Origin: Chondrosia reniformis
Lineage: Eukaryota > Porifera > Demospongiae > Chondrillida > Chondrillidae
Direction: 5' to 3'
DNA: 64,000 bases
Assembly (NCBI GenBank): GCA_947172415.1
Contig: OX359195.1
Location: 6,237,501 to 6,301,500 of the forward strand
The notes beneath the pieces are model-generated. The model was not told the origin of the DNA. It did not search any database and saw only the letters and a list, made by a program, of their open reading frames with translations. Of this stretch, positions 51,401 through 61,874 are shown piece after piece; position 1 is the first letter of the stretch, and every line of letters begins with the position of its first letter. The position numbers were made by a program, and so were the translations under genes.

Positions 51401-54400
51401 AGCTGGTAATCCTGATGCAACAACAATGTACAGACATACACTTTATCATATCAGATAAATGGACCGAATAATCAAAGTGATAATCAAGAGATCATTTGCA
51501 ATTAAATGTCATAAAGTAAAGAGGGAAAACATGAAAGACGCATTAGCTAGGAATCAAACTAGGACAGCTGGTTATGACCACCAGTGCTCTGCCACTGAGC
51601 TACAATTGCCACAGCAATTCTCCATTCAAGTAATGTAACCAATAATAGAATAAGGATTTCTTCTAACTGTGTCGAACTTAAAGATGCCCCTTTCCAAAGA
51701 TAATGTAACCAACATACGTATGTAGCTAAATTACAAAGCATACTTTGATCATGGTTGATGTCTGAACGTCTGTCAGCTTCTTGATACACCGTTGCCCTGG
51801 TACCAACACACAGACCTCCAGAGGCAGGTAGGTGTGGCGCTGTTCACACCCAACTTGCAGACAGGGGTAATTAGCATACTTTAAGTGCAGCTTATACTTT
51901 TCCCTAAAGTACTGCATTACACTGTAGTCTACCACTTCACCAGATTCCATCTGAAGTGGGAACCTGGAGGCAAAGAAGAGGCAAAGTAAAACCTAAGTTG
52001 GGACCAATTTAAAATTGGAATCTGATATGGCATAGATATAAATCAGAATGGGAAATGAAATGGGAAAATGGATTGTGAATGAATGGGCGTTCAATAAACA
52101 ACTACAGTAGAATCTCATTATAACGAAATCACTTATAATGAATGTCTCAGTATAGTGAAGTATTTTGCTAGCCCCAGTAAATATTGTATACTTTTATGTA
52201 CATTCAATATAGTGAATATTCGATAAAAGGAACTTATTTTGGTCCCATTGAGCTTCACTATAATGAGATTCCACTATACTTTTAGAAAACGTTTTTTTGG
52301 TTTGATGACAGACGTTAATCATTCTGAGTTTCTTTCACATCAAATCCGATTGGCTGAGATTCTCGGATATTTGTCAAGGCTTATCAATAAACTACAAACT
52401 AACAGACTATTTGAAGAAGCCATAGTTGCCTGTTTAGAACAAGTACCTTTAACTTCCAAACAGACTACTTACGTTTGGGCGGAAGCCGGTCTCCTGGTAA
52501 CATTACAAATTCTGTACTTGCGTCTGATTTGACCAGCATGTGTGACTTCCACTTTCAACCCTACACCAGATTTAAAAGGAAGAAAAAATAAGTCACACAC
52601 TTAACTGTGTGAGCCAAGTTGTAAATTTCAAAAAGTTGGACATTCAGTGGGCATTGTAAGGACAGAAAAACAGTCTTTGTTACTACAGAGCACAAGAACT
52701 GGTTGGTACACTCAGAATAGACAGACAGACAGAAAAACAGTCTTTGTTACTACAGAGCACAAGAACTGGCCAAACCGCAAAACAATTCAAATAAGGACTA
52801 ACAAATTAATATTAGTTAGATTAACCTTTTATTTCTCTTGTAAATTTAACCCTCTGACTGTCATCTAGTGGTCTTTGACTGGAAGGTTCATTGAGAGACA
52901 AGACTTCACAAAGAAAATTCAAAACTGGTTGATGTTTGTAAAAAGCTGTTGCTGACACTAAGGAAATAATAAAATGATGGTCACATGACCGTTGTCATGA
53001 CAACAAGTAAAGTCTCACAATCAATATTCAGCATCATTTTCCATTGGGTAGGCCTAACACTCTGGTGGAATCCAAACCACACCTCTCTCCCACCCCCTAG
53101 GGGATGGTCTTTTGTATCAGGGGGTGCAAAGAATGATCTCCCCACTGGGGTATATCTGTATAACATACAACACCTTAAATAAATATATTGTTTGTCGCGA
53201 AGAGGTACAAATTAACAAAGTTTAATTGTATAGTGTTACTAGTGCGTGTATGTTCCCTATAGGCTTTTTATAACATGTAGGAAAACGGTGTATTAGATTT
53301 TTCATGTGTGACAACAGCCTCAGAATGAACCAGATGTGTAATTTGGGGGGACTTACACAACTAACAACACTGTTACACATCACAATGAAAATCTTACTAT
53401 AATGAAGCTGTAGAGTGACAGAAAGCCCTTACATTATGAATTCATTATACATATTCCATGATGATATGTTGAAACCTTCAAATGTGGTTTACAAAATTGT
53501 TATATTGAAAAGCTTATTTTAACTAATATTTCATTACAAACAAGAATTCACTAGTTTGCATTATAAATTAGTTTTACTGTATGAATGATACAATTCACAC
53601 ATGAGCCCTCACTTCATGGATGGAAGATGGCGCATAATAACATCAAGGGCTTGAATGGATTCAAAAGGTATCTGCCTCTGTCTGCCATTCAGTGCCTCCT
53701 CCAGCAGACCCAGACTTACTCTTCCCACATACTTGATTGAGACCTACATATTGTGCACATACAGCAACAGTTGGACACATTCGATTGGTTCAACCAAAAC
53801 ATTTACCATGATTGGCTCATCTCCTAGTTAATCATCTAGCTCCATAGCTGCACTTCTATAAAGATAGCCCTGAGGTAGGTGGCCACAGTTGTAAGGATTT
53901 AATTACATGAAGACTGCTCCACCATTGTGATATCATACAAACCACAACCATCATAATAGTAGGTAACAAGGACACCTCTTGTAACACCAACCATTATATA
54001 AGGACAACCCCTTTATAAGGACAACCTCTCTTTATACAGCCAATCCCTTTATAAGGACAACCCCTCTATAATGTTAACCCATTTATAATACACACACATT
54101 AGGGTTCCAAGTTGGTTTACAAAGTTTAGCTGAGGACTTGAATAACATCACTACATATGTACAAAGTTCACTTCATGATGTTTTACCTTGAAGCTTCGGT
54201 CTCTTCCCCGGATCTCCCCTTGTAAAGGCACCACAATGTCATGCTACAGAGATGAAATAGAGAGGGTCATGTGATCATGTCACATGGTCACAGGGTCACA
54301 TGATCATGTCACATGGCCACATGGCCACATGGTCACTTGTTCCCAGCACTACTTTCACAATGACTGCTTCTGTGTGTAAGATAGGTAAATTGTGCCTAAA

Positions 54401-57400
54401 TTCCACAGGCTGTGCAATTGACTCCTTTTCATTGCAAAGGTATATAGATAGGCATATCCCAAAATTACCGATTTCCTAATGAGGATAGTGCAAGCAACTA
54501 TCATTCCTAGCAATGCCACTATAACACTGCCTACTCAGTTTTCTGTGTGAAATGACGTGCCAGTCACTCAAAGGGGAACTTCCAAACATGACACAGTCGG
54601 GGCAACCATATTAAAGTACAGCTATTTTCTGATTAGACAATTCATCATTATACAGTGGCGAGTGACTGGTGTGTTATGAGATCGATAAGAGGATGACTGA
54701 AAATGAAAGCAATCTGCACCATTTTTAAAATGCCCACTAAAATGGTAATAGAATTGTCAGAATGGGATTATCTCCTAAATGTATAAATATTTTGCTAACA
54801 AACACCTCATCCCAAACCAGACAGAACTACACATAGTACATACATCCAGGATAAGTAAAGTCAAATATTACAAAAGCGCTTTGGAACTTCAAAACACGAA
54901 AATGTATAAATATTCTTACTCTCTCTCTTCCAATAGATAGGGGTTTTCTTGTGTATAGATTCTTCCGTCCATCAAACACAGGCCTGTAGTTGCCAAAGAA
55001 ATCGTTATGACTGTCTACCAGAGCTTCTATAACTTCTCTGTTCACTCTTCGGGGACACTTTTCCGGTACAATGCTTATATCATAGTGGAGCAGGTCATAG
55101 GGGGGTATCTTCAGCTATGGGATATACGTATGCAACACTATATGAGATACATGGCACCCAAAAGAAGAATGTGATGTACTCATTCTATAGAACCACACAC
55201 ATTAATACATATTCAATAGAGCTACTATAAACAATGCCTCTATTGGATCTATTGGATCTAACAAAGGAGGCAATTTCAGGCAAAATGCAGTATTACTATA
55301 ATATACGTAGTTATAGGGCTGGTAGAGCAATTAGATTTTGGTCAGGCAAAGTTGTGCAATACTAAGGTTAGTATTGGAGGAATTGGATGAGGTGAAATGC
55401 TCATCTTGTGGTATTTCTTGGAAACTATTGTGTCAATTCCTTCAGAACAGGTTTATACACATGTACATGCCGTAAAACAATATGGTAGACTTTAAATCAG
55501 TAGTTAGTGTTCTAAACAGTGAGAAACAGTCTAAAATAGCCATTCTCAATCTTCCAATGATGTGGTACCAATTTCCACAGAAACTATTCAGCAATTACTG
55601 GAGTATTTGTAGAAATTCCATAGGCCTTCATATGAGTATTACCTACGGCATCAAACTGATAAACAAACCACAAGTACTAAGTACTAAGTGCTTCTTTTCA
55701 GACATACATAATTCTAAGTACATATAAGTATGTTGTCCCCTCAAAACTAAGACTGGTCACATAATTGTAATGCTACTCCTTCCATAAAGGGGCACCTAGG
55801 ACTTCTTATTGACACTTGTAATGAATCTGGGTCTTTCCTTTCAGAGGCCAATTCAAACACTTTTTCTTTCACCTTCACAATACACTGTATTATACTAAAG
55901 ATTGGGATAAAGCATTCAATCCATTTTGAAAACAAAAAAATGAAACCTTTAAAAAAGATATTTCTGGCGTTTCAACTTTAATTTACAGTTGTTATAGGAC
56001 TTGATGCTTCATGTTTAGGTAATGGCATGTACCCAATGAGCCGCTTCGAGCATTATGACAGGAGACATAAACTTGTGGTTTTTTTCAGTTTTGAACTAAA
56101 TTACAGGCTAGTAGGTGCTACTCATAAGGCAAACTCAGGCAGCTTGAGAACTGAAACAAGAAAAACAACCTTTCCAAATGTCAAGTGTGGTCAAACATAA
56201 AATACATATAATACGCTATATCAACATACACAGGTGCATATGTAGTTATAATAATCAATGTAATATAATATATCCCTATTTGGGTTACATTACCTCTATC
56301 TCTCCTATACATGCCTACGTACTATATTCACAATACATAGGATATATGGACACACTACTACTATATTGTACACACGGGTAAACTTATCTTGTGAATATAA
56401 TGTCCTATTAGTAATATCTAATTTTCTAATATCACAAGAAATATGGAATTACATACATATATACTTTGAAACACCTGTTCACTGTACCTGGAAGTGATTA
56501 GCTCTCAGTTCTATGGGTCGACCAAGACGACCAAAGTTTGGCCTCACCGGAGGCATTTCATTGGAACTTGATGCCACAGGGACCAAGGTAGGACGAATTA
56601 GCGTGTTACTTTGTTGGGGGAGGGTAAGAGGCGTGGCAGATGTTCCTTCCTGTACTCCCACTACTGAGGTTCCCACTGAGGTTCCTACGGAGGTGGTGAT
56701 GTGGCTGAGTGGGGTGGACGCAGGCCCTATGGGAGAGGTAGCCTGTCCTAGGGGGGCTGAGGGTAGGGTGTGGGAGGGCTTCCTTGGTCGGTGCTGGGGT
56801 GATGGTGGGATTGGGTAGGATGAAGGGTGGGGCTGGTTTGTATACTGTATCGGCATGGTAATACCGGATGGGTGAGATGGGGATATAGGAGAGGGTAGAG
56901 CTTGGGGAAGTGGGAGGGGAATGTTGCTAGTTGTGGGCGTGGTTGGTGTCAGCCATGCAGGTGAGGGTTGAGGTGAGATCAAAGGCAGGGAGGGAAGAGG
57001 TCCTGAGGGAGCAATCTGCGATGGGTTCTGCGGAGGCGTGCCTGGCGCCATGTGACCTAAGGAGAGGGGTATACCATGATAATACCTTTCCTAGTATAGC
57101 TACTGATACACAAAGCATTTGTCAGACTGTTTAATTAATGGAGGATACTGCTGAACTAAGACTTGAGAGATTCAAAGAGGAAATAATAAAAATGCATAAA
57201 ATCACACAGTATATTTAAGAGAATAACTGTATACAAGCACTGAGTGGGTTTGTAAGGCCTTTGGTTAACATACTACGTATAATAAGATTTGACCATTTTC
57301 TATATTGACCTACCATCTAAATACCACCAAACTAAACATCTATATATCTCCTAACTCTACCAAACTATACATCTATCTCCCAACTCTACCAAACTATACA

Positions 57401-59302
57401 TCTATCTCCTAACTCTACCAAACTATACATCTATCTCCTAACTCTACCAAACTATACATCTATCTCCTAACTCTACCAAACTATACATCTATCTCCTAAC
57501 TCTACCAAACTATACATCTATCTCCTAACTCTACCAAACTATACATCTATCTCCTAACTCTACCAAACTATACATCTATCTCCTAACTCTACCAAACTAT
57601 ACATCTATCTCCTAACTCTACCAAACTATACATTTACCTAACTATACAACTGCCACTCTACATCAATAGACATAGAACTGATGAATAGAGCAGCTAGTTT
57701 CCTCTTAAAATTATATTTCATTGCATCACAAGCCGGCTAACCACACTCACACAAGACACAGGAAAATCACATGATTGTTGCACCGCCTAATTACCGACCA
57801 GATGAACAGGGCTACATTCTAACATTCCTGGAGGACATTACAATTCTTGTACAAAACCTCCAATCTTAGCATAAGGAATTCCAATCTTCATATACTAAAT
57901 ACCATCCTATAGATATCTTTGTGGATGTACATCTATAATCTTAATACGTATGTATATGACACCACAGCATAATTTAGAAGTCCTATGCTGGATAATGACT
58001 GCATTAACCACATGTCTTAACAATAATGGACTATACCTGGAACATTATCAATCTCTTATAACGTGCTAAATGAGTTACAAGTAATATTACCAAATTGCTA
58101 TCACCCTACTAAATGGACACCACTCACACTCACTCTCACATATTCACACTCCAACACACTCACACTATCACTCACACTCACACACTCACACACACTCTCA
58201 CACTCACATTAACACTCACTCTCACATATTCACACTCCAACACACTCACACTATCACTCACTCTCACACTCACACTCACACTCTCACACTCACACACTAT
58301 CACTCACTCTCACTCTCACACTCTCACTCACACTCACACTGACAGCCTGTCAGCTTACCGAGCAGTCCAAAGTTGAACGAGTTAAAGGGCTGCCAGCCCC
58401 CTGGAACACCACTGTTACCTTTAGATGGTCCTGACATCTTAAGAAGCCAAGTGCTACTTATATTACTACTACCAGTGTTTGTAAAAATGATTAAGAGAGC
58501 TTGAATGAGGCAGTTACAGTTTTAAGAGAGAGAGAGATCTTCAATATAACAAGAAGAGAACTTCACTGAGTGGCAAAACAACAGTCTATGGTGGTGATAG
58601 GAGAATGGGCAGCCTGAAACAGAGAGACTTGGGTTAAGCATTAAGTGCCTTTAATACAGAAAGCTATATTACAGAGTTCCAAAATCAACTGAGAAGTGAC
58701 AGATTAGAGGATTGGGGAAGAGAAGAAACTATAGCACTCTCTGTGGCCAAACAATGGTAGATTTCTCTTTGTAGCTATGGTAGTTCTTTAGTTCTGACTG
58801 TCCAAACACTGTCAACCCCTTCTTACCAGGATCTCCTTTATAAGGGTCTACTAGATGTGCTCTAAACTAGTCCTGGTTACACTGGTATGACAAAAGTAGA
58901 ACTTCCTACTGTATAGAACACTCTAATAACATTCCTATGACTACACATACCACATAAAATAGTATAAATTCCCCACTTTGTATGAATACCACAATGTATG
59001 TTTCCCAATACCAACAGAATACCTAACAGGAGGGTATGTTACCATGACTACAAAGGCTAACCACAACAGTCCTTACCAAGTGAATAGATTTCCTGGGGAC
59101 TTCTGATGCTAGAAGATGGTCCAGCTGGGTTGCCTGGGTGACCAGACCAGACTCCTCCTCCTCGTCCTCTACTATATACCCCACCTTGACTGCGGCTGTA
59201 TCCACTGCCTCTCCCTCGACCAATTGGGGACGGCTTCTCTGGAGAATCAAAGTCAAAGGTATGGTCAGTGCCTGACGTTGGAGACAACAGATAAAAGGAC
59301 AT
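48437..59302 (-). CDS. AGO2: Argonaute (Ago clade), slicer residues intact, RG-rich N-terminus
   Basis: Nineteen exons: 59302-59077, 58418-58359, 57056-56488, 55114-54920, 54243-54187, 53743-53613, 53155-53019, 52957-52826, 52560-52473, 51963-51744, 51374-51327, 51208-51086, 51019-50871, 50801-50617, 50450-50291, 50082-49797, 49697-49461, 49161-48962, 48548-48437; 1104 aa, all phases agree. Exon 1 encodes RG repeats ([14 protein letters not shown]), exon 3 a Pro/Ser-rich stretch to about residue 285. Then come the N domain, linker ([19 protein letters not shown]), PAZ (about 450-600), MID (about 680-820) and PIWI (about 830-1067), ending VMYFA. The catalytic tetrad is present: D in GADVTHPP, E in QEIIVDL, D in [11 protein letters not shown] in YYAHLVAF. 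It should bind small RNAs and could cleave targets. An alternative start, ATG at 58437, gives a protein without the RG exon. The symbol reflects the slicer-type PIWI, not proven orthology. Confidence 0.95.
51549..51603 (-). mobile_element. tRNA-derived SINE-like fragment, copy 2
   Basis: On the minus strand it carries GTAGCTCAGTGGCAGAGC, CTGGTGGTCATAACCAG and TAGTTTGATTCC, closely matching 31854-31910. No acceptor stem pairs, so it is not a functional tRNA. It lies in an AGO intron. Confidence 0.7.
52105..52276. mobile_element. MITE with TA target duplication (AGO intron)
   Basis: Terminal inverted repeats CAGTAGAATCTCATTATA (left) and TATAATGAGATTCCACTA (right) enclose about 172 bp and are flanked by TA on both sides. 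The CAG-AATCTCATTATA end sequence is typical of pogo/Tc1-type non-autonomous elements. No transposase ORF. Confidence 0.8.
52658..52768. repeat. Two-copy direct repeat of about 42 bp (AGO intron)
   Basis: The phrase acagtctttgttactacaga with flanking gacagaaaa and gcacaagaactgg occurs twice, about 70 bp apart, in the AGO intron between exons 8 and 9. Confidence 0.85.
53250..53312 (-). repeat. Dispersed repeat R1, short remnant
   Basis: Contains ttccctataggctttttata, acatgtaggaaaacggt and agatttttcatgt, the terminal part of the R1 family. Confidence 0.6.
57354..57635. repeat. 29-bp minisatellite, about 9-10 copies (AGO intron)
   Basis: The unit is ctctaccaaactatacatct followed by atctcctaa, almost perfect across the array and with no spacers. 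It lies in the AGO intron upstream of exon 3. Confidence 0.95.
58105..58345. repeat. CACTCA/CACACT simple-sequence tract
   Basis: Low-complexity repeats with two larger sub-repeats (tcacatattcacactccaac) next to AGO exon 2; the Thr/His/Ser-rich ORF over it is an artefact. Confidence 0.95.
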
Positions 59303-59845
59303 TTCTATGTCAATGATCGCTACTCCAGAGCAATTACTCTCAAATTTGGCTTTAAATCGAAATCTGGCAAGATAAACTGAACAATAATGCTCAAATGTAA
59401 CTGATCTAATAAACACTACAACTACGCCGTAAAGAACCTCATCGAAGAAAAGCCACTACATAACACAAAACAACGGGACGATGGCTAATGTTCGCTTCAA
59501 AGATGGCGTTCTGGTCTGCACTGCTACGATTTCTAATTAATGTTTTCGGAGGCCACACATTTCTCCTTTAGATGCATTATCAAAAGGCACTTGTCCATTG
59601 TAAGTGATGACAAAGCATTTAACGAGTACATACAATGCTATACACATAAATTTATGCTTTTAGAGAAACTATAAGCGAATGTTATGCTTACAACATACCC
59701 CCACGCCTATTGCTTTCCATGGAGGTGATATGGGAGTGTATAAACGTTTTTCCTTGTGTAACGTGATCGTGATGGCTTCACCCGAAACGTTAACGCCTCG
59801 TAGACATTTTTCAGATGAATGATGTAATTATTGTAAATACATAAA
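59303..59845. promoter_or_regulatory. Divergent promoter region, AGO / TTC32
   Basis: About 540 bp between opposed start codons. It must contain both promoters. No clear TATA element or coding exon was seen. Confidence 0.6.
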
Positions 59846-60347
59846 ATGGCTGACGATCAAAACTTTTACTCTGCTAAAGAACAACTCCAAAGAGGGGAAA
59901 AGGATAGCGCCTTCGAGCTATTTACAGCATTCATAGAATTTAGAGAAAGTAACCCAAGCTTTCGATGTCAAAATGGCCTACTAGCCGAAGCGTACAATGA
60001 GAGAGGGTACATCAGATATACCGGGGTAGACTTCTCCAACGCTATTGTGGACTACACCAAAGCTATTAACCTGAAGGAAGACTTTTCAGTGGCATTCTAC
60101 AATAGGGGACAAGTTCACTATAGATTAGGTGAGGGAGTCATTGAGGAATACGATTGTAAATACTCATCTGTTCTTGTTTGGTTTAGGTCGCTATAAACTG
60201 GCACAGGAAGATCTTAGAAGAGCTCTTGAAATAAACCCAAGTTTTGAAGATGCGAAAATTAACTTGGAGCAAATCCAAAAAGACATGTCATCTAATTACA
60301 GATTCAATTCTTTAGACCCGCATCACAATGTTTCCTATGGTAGCTAG
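59846..60347 (+). CDS. TTC32: TTC32-like tetratricopeptide repeat protein
   Basis: Two exons, 59846-60128 and 60187-60347; 147 aa, close to human TTC32 (151 aa). It contains about three TPR motifs: an N-terminal helix pair (KEQLQRGEKDSAFELFTAFI), then YNERGYIRYTGVDFSNAIVD (human [20 protein letters not shown]), and VAFYNRGQVHYRLGRYKLAQ with EDLRRALEINPSFEDA (human EDFKKVLDLNPGFQDA). TTC32 has no well-defined function; TPRs serve protein binding. The ATG sits in a good context (aaaATGG). An ATTAAA at about 60419 is a likely polyadenylation signal, within the 113-bp gap to the facing FNTB stop. Confidence 0.93.
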
Positions 60348-60460
60348 CTTTAGTGACTGCTAACGTCATTTTTGTACCTGTATACTGTAGATATATCATG
60401 TGAGACACTGAAAGAGTGATTAAACTGAAAATAGGAAAAGTTACATAAAATTATGACAAA

Positions 60461-61672
60461 CTACTCCAGTGATGTTGTGACAATGTTTGGCTTTGGTTGG
60501 GTTTTGAAATATCTGATGGCTTCTTCACATTTGTCCATTGTGATATTGTACAGTGGGTGTGTGGGCTGCAGTGTGTCAGTGCACATGCTAGTCACATGAC
60601 AACCAGAGAGGTTGTGCTGAGATAAGGACAACCCACTTAGGCTGTAGCAAGAATGATAGAAATCATGGCCTTTTCCAGGCTTGTCTCTGAGGCCACCTAG
60701 TGGATGCTGACAACAACATAGGATATACTGTTGTAGAGCTCCTTCATCAAAGAACCAACTGTTTTGATCTAAATCTGGATCTTTCATGTACTTTAAACAG
60801 AGGGACAAGAGAGGTAGAAGCCCTCCTACCCAAAATGAGTAACAGCTGTCAACTAGTTTATTTGTTCTACCTTGAAAACCACCTTCGAGAGACATTTGAC
60901 GGTGGCAGGCCCAATGAAGAAGTCGTTTGTGATTTATCAGGTGTTGGCTGTTGAGTATGAGAGAAGCAGCATATCCACAGAAGGCGTAACCTCCATGTGC
61001 TTCCGTACCAGGACAGGCACCAAAACCACCTTCGTAGCTCTGACAAGAAGCTAGCCACTTTTCAGATTGACTAAACATCTCAGGTAACATTATGTTGGTC
61101 ATGACTGCTGGAACAGCTGCACAGTACAGAGCTCTGATATCCACCTCTCCATCGTCATGCATCAGGAAGCTGCCATCTTCCTGGTGGAGAGAGCTGATGA
61201 ACCGCTGGAGAGCAGGTCTATCTATGGATCTGAAAGCCTCCTCTGTGCCTAACTCGCACAAAGCCAGGACAGCTGCATAAGTCGGAGCTAGATGTGGCAA
61301 TTGTCCAGGGCCCCCACCATATCCCCCTGAGGGAGCCTGACATTTATTGAGAAATTGTACAATTCTGGAGGATAAATCTTGTTCTAAAGTGTATCCGAAG
61401 AGACTGAGTGCATGTACAATCCAATAGCAAAGCCATGGTCGACTTGCATCGAGGCATTCGAAATCTTGCGACAAATTAACCAATCCCTCCTTGAGATAGT
61501 CTATATGCAAATCTCTGCGAAGTTCAAACTTATTACCTTTGATTCTTTTGTAAAATTCAGAGACAGTTCCTTCTACTTTCAATTGTTCTAGCGATGATAT
61601 AGTCTCCAAACCGTCGTCTCTAGTACCTGGCCGCAGGTTGCAGATCGGAGGAGCGGGTACTGAAGCAGCCAT
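60461..61672 (-). CDS. FNTB: Protein farnesyltransferase beta subunit, intronless
   Basis: A single uninterrupted exon of 403 codons starting at Met 61672; upstream in-frame Mets (to 61747) do not match the family. It matches FNTB throughout: ECLDASRPWLCYWIVHALSL, GGYGGGPGQLPHLAPTYAAV, DGSFLMHDDGEVDIRALYCA, EAHGGYAFCGYAA, GGFQGRTNKLVDSCYSFW, DKPGKGHDFYHSCYSLSGLS and LQPTHPLYNITMDK. The zinc ligands Asp and Cys (DSCYSFW) and His (DFYHSCY) are present, and the (alpha/alpha)6 barrel repeats are intact. With the alpha subunit it attaches farnesyl to CaaX cysteines of Ras-type proteins in the cytosol. Having no intron among neighbours with up to 19 exons is unusual and suggests an old retrocopy that replaced its parent; the ORF shows no decay. 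Confidence 0.97.
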   Translation of the reverse strand: MAASVPAPPICNLRPGTRDDGLETISSLEQLKVEGTVSEFYKRIKGNKFELRRDLHIDYLKEGLVNLSQDFECLDASRPWLCYWIVHALSLFGYTLEQDLSSRIVQFLNKCQAPSGGYGGGPGQLPHLAPTYAAVLALCELGTEEAFRSIDRPALQRFISSLHQEDGSFLMHDDGEVDIRALYCAAVPAVMTNIMLPEMFSQSEKWLASCQSYEGGFGACPGTEAHGGYAFCGYAASLILNSQHLINHKRLLHWACHRQMSLEGGFQGRTNKLVDSCYSFWVGGLLPLLSLCLKYMKDPDLDQNSWFFDEGALQQYILCCCQHPLGGLRDKPGKGHDFYHSCYSLSGLSLSQHNLSGCHVTSMCTDTLQPTHPLYNITMDKCEEAIRYFKTQPKPNIVTTSLE

Positions 61673-61874
61673 TTTTAGTGTTCGATTTTTCCTCTTTTTT
61701 CCTTTATTCATCCAAAAAATACATACTAGACCACAAAATAAGAACAAAAAATGCAGTTGATATCTAACAAGCAGTATACCACAGAAAGATAGATGTTGAG
61801 TTGTTGAGTAACATCACTATATAGGAACAGTGTATTGTTCTTGGAAAATAATGATTGATTTGAATGTCCCTCAT

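Noticed and set aside
57354-57635. 29-bp direct repeats looking like a CRISPR array
   Set aside because: The units abut with no unique spacers, lie in an intron of a eukaryotic gene, and no cas genes exist; it is a minisatellite.
58113-58376. Thr/His/Ser/Leu-rich frame
   Set aside because: Composition artefact of the CACTCA tract.
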